A DNA stretch of 64,000 nt from an uncultured Lachnospiraceae bacterium (lineage in GTDB: Bacteria; Bacillota; Clostridia; Lachnospirales; Lachnospiraceae), in contig CATKXR010000002.1 in NCBI GenBank assembly GCA_949840805.1, forward strand, positions 99,029 through 163,028. Reading direction: 5' to 3'. The position numbers and the translations under genes were made by a program. Numbering within the stretch: position 1 is the stretch's first letter; every line of letters starts with the position of its first letter. Positions 16,820-26,081 of this stretch are shown here, piece after piece. The notes beneath the pieces were generated by a model that saw only the letters and a program-made list of their open reading frames with translations, was not told the origin of the DNA and did no database searches.

Positions 16820-19800
16820 TTACGGTTCTTCACGGTATAATACGCCCGATTCATAAAATAATTCTTTTACGCTTTCGCTTCTGCAGGCGTTCAGCCATTG
16901 TCCGTTAATATAAAAATCCTTGCATACCATCCTTAAATACTGCTTCTGGCCTTCGCTTGTCTTAAATTTCATAAACAGGTTTAAGTCGGCGATATTTTCC
17001 TGCTGTTCTTTTTTTTCAATTTCTTTCAGGATTCTGCGGTCTGCCGTCATTTTTGTTTTTGCATTGTTTCCTATGGAAAATACCGTAACCGTCACCGTAA
17101 AAGCAAACGACAAAGTAATAAATATCTTAATTTTCAGGTACTCACAAGACAAGGTAAAGATTGCCCCGGCTGCCAGGAGCGAAAAAATCAGGCACAGGGA
17201 TTTGAGCATCAGGGCCAGACATGCACGATCTTCTGAAATCCGGCGCGTTTCATTCCGGCCGTTCGCTTCTTTCTGCCTGTTACGGTCTGTCTGGTGTTTT
17301 TGGGCAATCGAGAGATATCTGTAATCTGTAATTGGTATCCACATAACAAGGATCGCGGCGGCGGCAAAAATACAATGGAACCACTGTACGGACGGGAAAA
17401 CCAAATTCGGCCATATTAAGAGCAGCATCATGGAAAGCAAAATAATAACAGACGGCCTTACCCTTACCCAGTCTGATAAAATCGGCAAAAATTCACCGAG
17501 GCTTCCGTTTCCTGCCGCTTTAAAAAAGCTTTTGAACAGACAGACATTCCTGTTTTCAGCCAGCATGTCAATCAGTTCTTTTATGGTCATCCACCGGGAT
17601 GCCCTGCCAAATATCTCAAGATACACGTCCCCGGAATATCTGCATTGTTCAATCCATGCTTTGAAAGAACCCGCAAAAATAAGGAAGCCTATAACTTTCA
17701 CAGCGGAAAATACAAGCATTGCCTTCGAGAAATTGCTGTTCATGCACAAGGAAATAATATTTAATCCAAAGAGAAAAAGGAAAAAAATATATAATACCCA
17801 TGTCATCGCGATGTCAAAATATCTGCATTTTATGAAACCGTATAATCGCCTTCCGGCGTTTCCCTTCATACCTTTAAACAGTTTTTTATAAAAGGTTTTA
17901 TTCTCATACATGTCAGATATATACTGGGTTAAGAAATATTTTTTTACCTGCAGTTCCATCGAAGACTGACGTGAGAATTCCGAATTTTTTTCACAAGAAT
18001 CAAAGGAATATTCCAGGGCTTTCTGGAAGAGGCAAACGCCGTCATTTTTCAGCGCGTAGCTGCTTAGCAGGTTCTTTTTTAACCACTCTGATTCGCCATG
18101 AAAAATTTTTTCCATGATTTGCCTTTGGGTCTCCGGATTACAATAGCATATAACTTTTACCCACAAAATTTTGATCCGGAAGTCGTTTTTGTCTCTGTGT
18201 TTCCTGAAAAAGTCGTCCAGCATAGATTGGCTGGAAAAAGCCTGGCCATGTTCCGTAAAGCATTTGTGTTCCGGCAAAAAAGAGAGAAGATGGTCCGCAA
18301 TGTATTCAAACAGGGTTAGCTGGTCGTTATAGTCCGCGTCATGGTAACATTGATAACAATCCTGCAGAAAACATTGAAGCTGTCCCGGCACACCGGATAA
18401 GTACATGGCGAGAATCGGCGCGAGATCGGTATTTTTCGCAATTTTTATGGGATCCGGGCGGTCCGCCCGCAGGCCGCGCTCAGAGGATAACGTGACAAAA
18501 TGGGTCCAATAGCCCCCTTTTTCCATGTGGCCTGAATTTTTACATCCCAATGCCATAAAAAAGCGCCAGTACCAGTCGTGATAAAAGCTGATTTCTTCTC
18601 CGGCCTTTATTTTCAGAATCTTCAGAGAAAGGAGCAGTCTCTTAAGATCCTGGCCTGCCTCTGTTTTAAATATTTCATCCTGGCCGGATAACCGGTCATT
18701 TACCATGTGGTTTTCTTTATAAGAATGATATACGGCCCTTGACAATTTTTTTATGGCTTCCTGTTCCATATCGCAATCTGCTTTCTGCAGATTTGAAGAT
18801 ATATACTTTTCCATTAATTCGTAGGGATGCTTTTCACAAACATTGTCGGAAGGAGAATAAGTTTCTTTCAATCGGATAATGATTCCTAAAAAGAAAGGAT
18901 ATTCCACAATCGGTTTTTTGTATATTTCTTTTTCTTCGATATGAAAAACTTTCAGCAGTTTTTTTAGGCTGTATTTGTCTAAACTGCTTATTTGATAACT
19001 TTTCAATATCCCTGTATGTGTGCCAAAATCCGTATCCACAGGTGTTGTCGTCAGGACACACAGATTGTTTTCTACCGCCATGTGGAGGATACGGAGAAAT
19101 CTTCGTATCTCATCGCCTGTGGATAAAAAACTTACTTCATTTATCCCATCCAGCAAAAAAAACAGTTTTCCGCTGCTGCGCAGGTCTGTCAGCTTTTTTT
19201 CCAGGTTTTTGTCAATACTTTCTGCGCCTAATGCATATAAGAAAAATTCATGCCAGAATTTTGAGAGCCATATATCTTTTTCGGACCCTTCACTGAAGGC
19301 AGCGTCATCGGACAATACGTCCTTCAGCGTCTTTATTTCAGACAGCCTGGCATAGACGGGAATTTTTGGCATAGTCCGGGTGAAAAATTTCCATCCTTTA
19401 AAGGAGTCCGTATATTTTAAGGGAAAGGGGATAAAACGCAGGGCAAGGGTAAGGAGAGCCAGGCTTTTTCCCATTCCTGATTTGCCTGTTACCAATATGA
19501 GATTGTCGTCATAATTTCTTGTTTTGGCAGGACGATGTAAACTTTTGGCCAGATTATGTATGGTTTTTACTAATAAGACTGGATTTTCGGGACTTTTTGT
19601 GACGTGATGCCTGTCATATTCTTTTGCAAGGACTTTCGCCAGCCGGTATCGCCGTTTTTGCTTTATCTCATTGTTATTCAGATTGCCGTATCGGTAGATT
19701 TTTTTAATATTTAAGGCAATCTTATAATAGAAACAATAAATGTCATCATCATAAGGCCCCATGAATTTTTCGAGGAGGCAAACCGTACAAAATATCTGGA

Positions 19801-20161
19801 CTAGACATATGGCAAGCTCTTGAAAAGATATGGCCTTTGGCGGAATCGCCCTGTTCTGCCCGGATTCTATATAGATATGATAATTCCGGATATCAAAAAA
19901 TAAATCTTCGATATGCTGTAAATATTGTATAAATTGTTTTAAATCAAAGCTTGCTATGCAGGCAATCAGGATTACGGCAAATCCGTATTTTGAGAATTTA
20001 TTTTTATGTTCCGGGATACCGGAGGAGCGGCGGTATAGCCAGATCACAAACGCAAATGCGGTAATCAACATAAACTGCCAGAGATTTCCGAGATAAAAGA
20101 TATTGGCAAGAACCGTGACAATCAGGACGGCAGATAAAAAAATTATTTGGAACTGCCCCAT
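16820..20161 (-). CDS. Large multi-pass membrane NACHT/STAND-like NTPase
   Basis: A 1113-residue protein. The N-terminus carries about four hydrophobic segments (residues 5-27, 29-45, 59-75, 114-132). The P-loop GKSGMGKS lies at about 226-233 and a Walker B-like strand FFLLDGINEV at about 334-343, with NACHT-type small residues after the Asp. A helical middle region without recognised repeats follows, then about six more hydrophobic segments in the C-terminal 350 residues and a charged tail. The start is set by AAAGGAG seven bases before ATG 20161. The gene is AT-richer than its neighbours and stands alone on this strand. Membrane-embedded NACHT proteins occur among bacterial immune NTPases, but a role in defence is inference only; I do not recognise a named family. 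Confidence 0.75.
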   Translation of the reverse strand: MGQFQIIFLSAVLIVTVLANIFYLGNLWQFMLITAFAFVIWLYRRSSGIPEHKNKFSKYGFAVILIACIASFDLKQFIQYLQHIEDLFFDIRNYHIYIESGQNRAIPPKAISFQELAICLVQIFCTVCLLEKFMGPYDDDIYCFYYKIALNIKKIYRYGNLNNNEIKQKRRYRLAKVLAKEYDRHHVTKSPENPVLLVKTIHNLAKSLHRPAKTRNYDDNLILVTGKSGMGKSLALLTLALRFIPFPLKYTDSFKGWKFFTRTMPKIPVYARLSEIKTLKDVLSDDAAFSEGSEKDIWLSKFWHEFFLYALGAESIDKNLEKKLTDLRSSGKLFFLLDGINEVSFLSTGDEIRRFLRILHMAVENNLCVLTTTPVDTDFGTHTGILKSYQISSLDKYSLKKLLKVFHIEEKEIYKKPIVEYPFFLGIIIRLKETYSPSDNVCEKHPYELMEKYISSNLQKADCDMEQEAIKKLSRAVYHSYKENHMVNDRLSGQDEIFKTEAGQDLKRLLLSLKILKIKAGEEISFYHDWYWRFFMALGCKNSGHMEKGGYWTHFVTLSSERGLRADRPDPIKIAKNTDLAPILAMYLSGVPGQLQCFLQDCYQCYHDADYNDQLTLFEYIADHLLSFLPEHKCFTEHGQAFSSQSMLDDFFRKHRDKNDFRIKILWVKVICYCNPETQRQIMEKIFHGESEWLKKNLLSSYALKNDGVCLFQKALEYSFDSCEKNSEFSRQSSMELQVKKYFLTQYISDMYENKTFYKKLFKGMKGNAGRRLYGFIKCRYFDIAMTWVLYIFFLFLFGLNIISLCMNSNFSKAMLVFSAVKVIGFLIFAGSFKAWIEQCRYSGDVYLEIFGRASRWMTIKELIDMLAENRNVCLFKSFFKAAGNGSLGEFLPILSDWVRVRPSVIILLSMMLLLIWPNLVFPSVQWFHCIFAAAAILVMWIPITDYRYLSIAQKHQTDRNRQKEANGRNETRRISEDRACLALMLKSLCLIFSLLAAGAIFTLSCEYLKIKIFITLSFAFTVTVTVFSIGNNAKTKMTADRRILKEIEKKEQQENIADLNLFMKFKTSEGQKQYLRMVCKDFYINGQWLNACRSESVKELFYESGVLYREEP

Positions 20162-20213
20162 GATTCTTCTCCTTTGTATGTTCATGATAATCCGTTGATT
20201 GAATCGTAATTGT

Positions 20214-20242
20214 ATTATAAAATATTTACAATTATCTGTCAA
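20214..20242 (-). promoter_or_regulatory. Consensus sigma-A promoter of the membrane NTPase gene
   Basis: On the minus strand TTGACA (20242-20237), a 17-bp spacer and TATAAT (20219-20214), both hexamers perfect. The predicted start is near 20207, about 45 bases before the ATG. The rest of 20162-20546 holds only this and the divergent promoter at 20421. Confidence 0.85.
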
Positions 20243-20420
20243 ATATCCGACAGGTGTTCCGGATGACTTTTATAGCATATTATGGTATATTTATAGAAAA
20301 ACCGGTTTGCCGCAAGCAGTCTCGGATCATTCAGGGTGGAGCGGCACAGGCCTGACGAAAACAGGACACCAAAAAAGGACAGGAGTATTATTCAGATAAC
20401 GTAAAAAATGCAAAAACAGC

Positions 20421-20449
20421 TTGAAATTTCCACCATATCATTATACAAT
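20421..20449 (+). promoter_or_regulatory. Sigma-A promoter of the sodium-pump decarboxylase operon
   Basis: TTGAAA (20421-20426), a 17-bp spacer and TACAAT (20444-20449). It gives a leader of about 90 bases before the ATG at 20547 and argues against longer in-frame starts. Confidence 0.65.
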
Positions 20450-20546
20450 TAAAATCGGCAGAAATTGGAGTTACTATGCGGCTGGCTGTCAAAAATTTAA
20501 CGATTTTAGGCAAAGCCGTGAATATTTTAAAATGGAGGATTGCAAA

Positions 20547-22001
20547 ATGAGTAATTCAGCACAAACGTCAGCGGGCAGCAGAATCAGCGCTTTGCTTGAT
20601 GAAAACAGTTTTGTTGAAGTGGGTTCTTACATTACTGCAAGAGCCACAGACTTTAACATGGCTGACAAGGAAACTCCAGCAGATGGTGTGATTACCGGCT
20701 ACGGGACCATTGATGGAAGCCTTGTGTACGTGTACAGCCAGGATGCCGCCGTTTTGGGCGGGTCAGTGGGCGAGATGCACGCAAAAAAGATTTCCCACAT
20801 TTATTCAATGGCAATGAAGATGGGCGCGCCGGTGATCGGGCTTATTGACTGCGCCGGGCTGCGTCTGCAGGAGGCGACTGATGCGCTCAATGGTTTTGGC
20901 GAGCTGTATTTGAGCCAGGCTATGGCGTCCGGGGTGATCCCGCAGATCGCGGCGGTGTTCGGCACCTGCGGCGGCGGGATGGCAGTGTCTTCTGCCATGG
21001 CGGACTTCATCTTTATGGAGGAGAAGAAAGGGAAGCTTTTTGTCAATTCTCCCAATGTCCTTGAAGGCAACCGTATTGAGAAATGTGATACTTCAAGCGC
21101 GGCCTTCCAGAGCGGGGAAACGGGCCTTGTGGATTTCACGGGAGACGAGGAGAGCATTCTCAGCCAGATCCGCAGCCTGATTGCGATTCTTCCTGCTAAT
21201 AACGAGGATGATATGTCCTACAGCGAGTGTGAGGATGATTTAAACAGAGTTTGTGCCAGCCTGGAGAACTGCGTGGGGGCAACCGATATCGCCCTGGCCC
21301 AGATCTCTGACAACGGATTTTTCATGGAGGTGAAAAAAGCCTATGACCCGTCCATGGTGACAGGCTTTATCCGTTTGAACGGGACTACGGTCGGCTGTGT
21401 GGCCAACCGGACGGAAGTATATGGGGAGAACGGCGTGAAGGATAAAGAGTACGAGCCGGTCCTGACTTCCCACGGCTGTGAGAAGGCGGAGAAATTTGTC
21501 TCATTCTGTGACGCTTTCAATATCCCGATCCTGACCCTGGTCAATGTAAAAGGATACAAGGCCAGCAAATGTACGGAGCGCAAGATTGCCAAGACGGCAG
21601 GCCGCCTTACCTACGCTTTTGCAAGCGCCACGGTTCCCAAGGTGTCCGTGATCGTGGGAGAGGCTTACGGCACGGCATATCTGACCATGAACAGCAAGTC
21701 CATCGGGGCGGATATCGTCTATGCGTGGCCGTCCGCCGTCATCGGCATGATGGACCCGTCTGCGGCAGTGAAGATCATGTATGCGGACGAGCTTTCCGGG
21801 GCGGATGACAGCTTAAGCATGATCAACGAAAAGGCCGGCCAGTACAGGGAGCTTCAGTCCAGCGCGGTGGCTGCGGCGAAGAGAGGTTATGTAGATGATA
21901 TTATTGAGGCATGCGATACCAGAAAGCGCGTGATTGCTGCGTTTGAGATGCTGTTTACCAAGAGAGAGGACCGTCCGGACAGAAAACACGGAACGGTCTA
22001 G
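20547..22001 (+). CDS. mmdA: Methylmalonyl-CoA decarboxylase-type carboxyltransferase, alpha subunit
   Basis: A 484-residue biotin-dependent carboxyltransferase with N and C crotonase-like halves. The CoA and carboxybiotin oxyanion regions are visible (DCAGLRLQEATDAL, FGTCGGGMAVSS, VGEAYGTAYLTMNSK, YAWPSAVIGMMDPSAAV). It moves CO2 from methylmalonyl-CoA, or a related acyl-CoA such as glutaconyl- or malonyl-CoA, to the biotin of the carrier protein two genes downstream. AATGGAGG lies correctly for ATG 20547. It leads an operon with gamma, biotin carrier and beta pump subunits plus an OadA-type second carboxyltransferase. At 484 residues it is slightly shorter than typical MmdA. Confidence 0.85.
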   Translation: MSNSAQTSAGSRISALLDENSFVEVGSYITARATDFNMADKETPADGVITGYGTIDGSLVYVYSQDAAVLGGSVGEMHAKKISHIYSMAMKMGAPVIGLIDCAGLRLQEATDALNGFGELYLSQAMASGVIPQIAAVFGTCGGGMAVSSAMADFIFMEEKKGKLFVNSPNVLEGNRIEKCDTSSAAFQSGETGLVDFTGDEESILSQIRSLIAILPANNEDDMSYSECEDDLNRVCASLENCVGATDIALAQISDNGFFMEVKKAYDPSMVTGFIRLNGTTVGCVANRTEVYGENGVKDKEYEPVLTSHGCEKAEKFVSFCDAFNIPILTLVNVKGYKASKCTERKIAKTAGRLTYAFASATVPKVSVIVGEAYGTAYLTMNSKSIGADIVYAWPSAVIGMMDPSAAVKIMYADELSGADDSLSMINEKAGQYRELQSSAVAAAKRGYVDDIIEACDTRKRVIAAFEMLFTKREDRPDRKHGTV

Positions 22002-22018
22002 GATGAGGTGACGTGTAT

Positions 22019-22783
22019 ATGAAACAGAATATAAGACGATTATGGTTAATGGTATGCGTGGCATTCAGCCTGTTTGCCCTGTCGGCATGTACGGCGGCGG
22101 AAGATTCATCCGAGAACCTGGATGAAGTCCTTTCCGATGTATTGTGTACGGCCACGGAAGAAATCCTGAAGAGTTATACGGGGCTTTCCGCGGAGGAGAT
22201 CGACGAACAGGAAGCGATTGCCCTCAAACAGAAGGATAACGTGTCTGCAGGCTTATTTGCGGCATGGAAGGGCGTCAGGGAGGATACGGGCGCTTTTGTG
22301 GAAGTTCTTTCCAGCAGGGCTTTTGCAACGGATGATGGTTATGAGTGTATTGTGTCCGCCAACTTTGCCGAGCGCAAAGTGGAGTTTAAGGCATTTTATG
22401 AGGACGGTTCAATGGGGATGCCCGTTCCCACATCTTTTTCCTTCACTCCGGAGTACAGCACCGGGGAGAAACTGGCAAAGGCCGGCATGAATACCGTGAT
22501 GGGTATGGGAACCGTATTTTTGGTGCTGATTTTCATCAGCCTGATTATCAGTTGTTTTAAATTTATCAACACGTTTGAGAACCGGGCAAGGAAAGCGGCC
22601 CCGGCGGCGCCCGCGCCTGCACCGGCTCCCGTGGCGGCCGTGGAGGAAGAGGAGCTTTCAGACGATCTGGAGCTGGTGGCCGTGATCACCGCCGCCATCG
22701 CAGCATATGACAATACGTCCGCCGACGGCCTGGTGGTCCGTTCCATCAAGAGGGCATCCGGCGCCAAGTGGAAAAGAGCATAA
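22019..22783 (+). CDS. OadG-like gamma subunit with lipoprotein signal and extra N-terminal domain
   Basis: A 254-residue protein. The leader ends in ALSAC (Cys24), a lipobox. Residues 25-155 form an extracytoplasmic domain, then comes a membrane segment (TVFLVLIFISLIISCF, about 160-182). An Ala/Pro linker and a C-terminal stretch (LVAVITAAIAAYDN ... ASGAKWKRA) resembling OadG/MmdD tails end the protein. Plain OadG proteins have one N-terminal membrane helix and are about 80-120 residues, so this version has gained an exported lipoprotein-like domain. GAGGTG fits ATG 22019 better than GTG 22013. Its place between the carboxyltransferase and the carrier supports a gamma-subunit role. Confidence 0.7.
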   Translation: MKQNIRRLWLMVCVAFSLFALSACTAAEDSSENLDEVLSDVLCTATEEILKSYTGLSAEEIDEQEAIALKQKDNVSAGLFAAWKGVREDTGAFVEVLSSRAFATDDGYECIVSANFAERKVEFKAFYEDGSMGMPVPTSFSFTPEYSTGEKLAKAGMNTVMGMGTVFLVLIFISLIISCFKFINTFENRARKAAPAAPAPAPAPVAAVEEEELSDDLELVAVITAAIAAYDNTSADGLVVRSIKRASGAKWKRA

Positions 22784-22831
22784 AAGCATACGCAATCTAT
22801 AAGTAAACAGGAAAACAGGAGGATTTCTATC

Positions 22832-23203
22832 ATGAAGAATTATACAATTACAGTCAATGGTAATGTTTACGATGTAACTGTGGAAGAAGGGGCATCCACC
22901 GGGGCTCCGGCAGCAGCGGCGCCGAAGGCGGCTCCCAAGGCAGCGCCGAAAGCGGCTCCCAAGGCAGCGGCTCCGGCAGGGGCACAGGGCGCGGTGGCCG
23001 TGAGCGCCCCCATGCCTGGCAAGATCCTTGCCGTGAAGGCAAGCGCCGGGCAGGCCGTGAAGAAGGGCGATGTGATCATGGTTTTAGAGGCCATGAAGAT
23101 GGAGAACGATATTGTGGCTCCCCAGGACGGGACCATTGCCACCATCAATGTCGGAGTGGGCGATTCCGTAGAACCGGGAACTGCTCTTGCCACTATGAAT
23201 TAG
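22832..23203 (+). CDS. mmdC: Biotin carboxyl carrier subunit of sodium-pump decarboxylase
   Basis: A 123-residue carrier. A short N-terminal beta segment is followed by a repetitive Ala/Pro/Lys linker (AAPKA repeats, about residues 28-50) and a biotinyl domain with EAMKMEND; biotin is expected on Lys89. The flexible linker lets the biotin arm move between carboxyltransferase and membrane pump. AGGAGG precedes the ATG. It is the only biotin domain in the operon, so both carboxyltransferases must share it. Confidence 0.92.
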   Translation: MKNYTITVNGNVYDVTVEEGASTGAPAAAAPKAAPKAAPKAAPKAAAPAGAQGAVAVSAPMPGKILAVKASAGQAVKKGDVIMVLEAMKMENDIVAPQDGTIATINVGVGDSVEPGTALATMN

Positions 23204-23279
23204 TCTGCTGATCGATTACAGGTGGCAGCCGTGATTTTTTGGCTGTTACGATACTATCATTCCACATGGAGGGATTAAA

Positions 23280-24428
23280 ATGGATTATATTGCAACGACA
23301 ATGTCTAATCTTCTTCAGCAGACAGCATTTTGCAACCTTACCTTTGGAAATTTCCTGATGATCGGCGTGGCGCTGGTGTTTTTGCTGCTTGCCATCAAAT
23401 TCGGGTTTGAACCGCTTCTTTTGGTTCCGATTGCATTCGGTATGCTGCTTGTCAATATCTATCCGGATATTATGGCAAGGCCTGAAGATATGTCAAACGG
23501 TGTGGGCGGACTGCTCCATTATTTCTTTCTGTTAGATGAGTGGAGTATTTTACCGTCCCTGATCTTCATGGGCGTGGGAGCCATGACAGACTTTGGCCCC
23601 CTGATTGCCAATCCCAAGAGCTTTCTTTTAGGGGCGGCCGCCCAGTTCGGTATTTATGCTGCTTATTTTATGGCGATCTTTATGGGATTCAACGACAAGG
23701 CCGCCGCCGCCATCTCCATCATCGGCGGAGCGGACGGCCCTACCTCCATCTTCCTGGCAGGAAAGCTGGGCCAGGCTGAGTTTATGGGTCCGATTGCGGT
23801 TGCCGCTTATTCCTATATGGCCCTGGTGCCGATCATCCAGCCGCCGATTATGAAGCTCATGACCTCGGAGGAGGAGAGAAAGATCAAGATGGAACAGCTT
23901 CGCCCGGTTTCCAAGCTGGAGAAGATTTTGTTCCCGATCATCGTTACCATCGTAGTCTGCCTGATCCTGCCGACCACGGCTCCTCTGGTAGGCATGCTGA
24001 TGCTTGGCAACCTGTTCCGGGAGTCCGGCGTGGTGAAGCAGCTCCAGGAAACAGCAAGCAATGCCCTGATGTATATCGTGGTAATCCTGCTTGGCACGTC
24101 CGTGGGGGCAAGCACCAGCGCGGAGGCCTTTTTGAAGGTGACTACTCTGCAGATCGTGGCCCTGGGCCTGATTGCGTTTGCTTTCGGCACGGCTGCAGGC
24201 GTGTTTTTCGGAAAGATTATGTGCAAGATGACCGGCGGCAAGGTGAATCCGCTGATTGGTTCTGCCGGCGTGTCGGCGGTGCCTATGGCAGCCCGTGTAT
24301 CCCAGAAGGTGGGGGCTGAGGCCGACCCGACCAATTTCCTGCTGATGCATGCCATGGGTCCCAATGTGGCCGGCGTAATCGGCACTGCAGTGGCCGCGGG
24401 AACCTTTATGGCAATCTTTGGGGTATAG
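23280..24428 (+). CDS. mmdB: Na+-translocating decarboxylase beta subunit
   Basis: A 382-residue polytopic membrane protein of the OadB/MmdB/GcdB family. It decarboxylates carboxybiotin and couples this to Na+ export. Family hallmarks are visible: FMGVGAMTDFGPLIANPK, IIGGADGPTSIFLAGKL (conserved Asp of the Na+ path), and NPLIGSAGVSAVPMAARVSQKVG near the C-terminus. GGAGGG precedes the ATG. A weak CAGCC/GGCTG hairpin lies in the gap to the carrier gene. Length fits the family. Confidence 0.93.
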   Translation: MDYIATTMSNLLQQTAFCNLTFGNFLMIGVALVFLLLAIKFGFEPLLLVPIAFGMLLVNIYPDIMARPEDMSNGVGGLLHYFFLLDEWSILPSLIFMGVGAMTDFGPLIANPKSFLLGAAAQFGIYAAYFMAIFMGFNDKAAAAISIIGGADGPTSIFLAGKLGQAEFMGPIAVAAYSYMALVPIIQPPIMKLMTSEEERKIKMEQLRPVSKLEKILFPIIVTIVVCLILPTTAPLVGMLMLGNLFRESGVVKQLQETASNALMYIVVILLGTSVGASTSAEAFLKVTTLQIVALGLIAFAFGTAAGVFFGKIMCKMTGGKVNPLIGSAGVSAVPMAARVSQKVGAEADPTNFLLMHAMGPNVAGVIGTAVAAGTFMAIFGV

Positions 24429-24465
24429 ACAGAAACAGGCTTAAAATGATTAGGAGGTAAATAAA

Positions 24466-25875
24466 ATGGCAATAGAGAAAAAGCCGGTTAAGATCGTGGA
24501 AACCGTCCTCCGTGACGCCCACCAGTCCTTGATCGCTACAAGAATGAGTACCGAGCAGATGTTGCCCATTATCGATAAGATGGACAAGATCGGTTATTAT
24601 GCCGTGGAGTGCTGGGGCGGCGCCACTTTTGACGCATCCCTCCGTTTCCTGAAGGAAGATCCGTGGGAGCGTCTTCGGAAGCTGAAAGCAGGCTTTAAGA
24701 ACACCAAGCTGCAGATGTTGTTCCGCGGCCAGAACATTTTGGGCTACAACCATTACGCGGACGATGTGGTGGAGTACTTTGTCCAGAAGTCCGTGGCCAA
24801 CGGCATTGATATCATCCGTATATTCGACTGCTTAAACGACCTGCGCAACCTGCAGACTGCCGTTACGGCCGCCAATAAAGAGAAGGCTCATGCGCAGATT
24901 GCCCTGTGCTATACCTTGGGTGACGCCTATACCATGGATTATTGGAAAGATATCGCCAAGAGGATAGAGGATATGGGCGCGGATTCTATCTGTATCAAGG
25001 ATATGGCAGGCCTTCTGACTCCTTATGCGGCACAGGAGCTGGTAGCGGCATTGAAGGAATCCACGGCTCTGCCCATTGACCTGCATACCCACTATACTTC
25101 CGGCGTGGCTTCCATGACTTATTTAAAGGCAGTGGAGTCCGGCTGTGATATTATTGATACGGCTATGTCCCCCCTGGCTCTGGGAACCAGCCAGCCGGCT
25201 ACGGAAGTCATGGTGGAGACGTTCCGCGGGACGCCCTACGATACGGGCCTGGATCAGGTGAAGCTGGCAGAGATCGCCGATTACTTTACGCCGATCCGCG
25301 AGGAAGTGTTAAAGAGCGGGCTTCTGAATCCGAAAGTGCTGGGCGTCAACATTAAGACACTTCAGTACCAGGTTCCGGGCGGCATGCTTTCCAACCTGGT
25401 CTCCCAACTGAAAGAAGCAGGCAAAGAAGACAAGTACCGTGAAGTGCTGGAGGAGATCCCGCGGGTGCGTAAGGATTTTGGCGAGCCGCCTCTTGTCACC
25501 CCGTCTTCCCAGATCGTGGGAACCCAGGCAGTGATGAACGTAATTGCCGGGGAGCGCTATAAGATGGTGCCAAAGGAGTCCAAGAAGATCATGCTGGGCG
25601 AATTCGGCCAGACCGTAAAGCCCTTCAACCCTGAAGTGCAGAAGAAGATCATCGGGGACGAGACGCCGATCACCTGCCGTCCGGCAGACCTGATCGCTCC
25701 CCAGCTTCCTCAGTTTGAAAAAGAGTGCGCCCGCTGGAAACAGCAGGATGAGGATGTATTGTCCTATGCCCTGTTCCCCAAGGTAGCAGAAGAGTTCTTT
25801 AAGTACCGGGAGGCCCAGCAGACCAAGGTGGATTCGTCTGTGGCAGATACCAAGAGCAAGGCTTATCCGGTATAA
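24466..25875 (+). CDS. oadA: Oxaloacetate decarboxylase alpha/pyruvate carboxylase B-type carboxyltransferase without biotin domain
   Basis: A 469-residue HMGL-like TIM-barrel carboxyltransferase. Visible sites are VETVLRDAHQSL (metal Asp), YYAVECWGGATFD, CIKDMAGLLTP (active-site Lys) and DLHTHYTSG (two metal His), followed by the conserved carboxylase domain. It ends without the biotinyl domain that full-length OadA carries, so it must use the separate carrier encoded upstream. It exchanges CO2 between oxaloacetate/pyruvate and biotin. Together with the MmdA-type enzyme it would allow either two Na+-pumping reactions or a transcarboxylase-like exchange. TAGGAGG precedes the ATG; a strong terminator follows. 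Confidence 0.88.
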   Translation: MAIEKKPVKIVETVLRDAHQSLIATRMSTEQMLPIIDKMDKIGYYAVECWGGATFDASLRFLKEDPWERLRKLKAGFKNTKLQMLFRGQNILGYNHYADDVVEYFVQKSVANGIDIIRIFDCLNDLRNLQTAVTAANKEKAHAQIALCYTLGDAYTMDYWKDIAKRIEDMGADSICIKDMAGLLTPYAAQELVAALKESTALPIDLHTHYTSGVASMTYLKAVESGCDIIDTAMSPLALGTSQPATEVMVETFRGTPYDTGLDQVKLAEIADYFTPIREEVLKSGLLNPKVLGVNIKTLQYQVPGGMLSNLVSQLKEAGKEDKYREVLEEIPRVRKDFGEPPLVTPSSQIVGTQAVMNVIAGERYKMVPKESKKIMLGEFGQTVKPFNPEVQKKIIGDETPITCRPADLIAPQLPQFEKECARWKQQDEDVLSYALFPKVAEEFFKYREAQQTKVDSSVADTKSKAYPV

Positions 25876-25902
25876 AGATCCGTGGCAAAAACGGCATAAA
25901 AA

Positions 25903-25947
25903 CGCAAAAAAGCAGGCCCTGCAAGAAGCAGGCCCTGCTTTTTTGCG
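25903..25947 (+). terminator. Rho-independent terminator of the decarboxylase operon
   Basis: CGCAAAAAAGCAGG (25903-25916) pairs perfectly with CCTGCTTTTTTGCG (25934-25947); the T-run lies in the 3' arm. It also carries a direct repeat of aagcaggccctgc. Confidence 0.9.
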
Positions 25948-26011
25948 TGCGGATACACAGAAATGTTTTCTTACGAATTGAGGTTAAACTATGAACTTTT
26001 TTTGGATTTAG

Positions 26012-26041
26012 TTGACATATCCTATCCTTTATCATTATAAT
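26012..26041 (+). promoter_or_regulatory. Consensus sigma-A promoter
   Basis: TTGACA (26012-26017), an 18-bp spacer and TATAAT (26036-26041). It drives the exported glucosaminidase gene that starts at 26082. Confidence 0.85.
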
Positions 26042-26081
26042 AGGGATATTGTCATAAAAGGTGAAATATTGGAGAATATAG

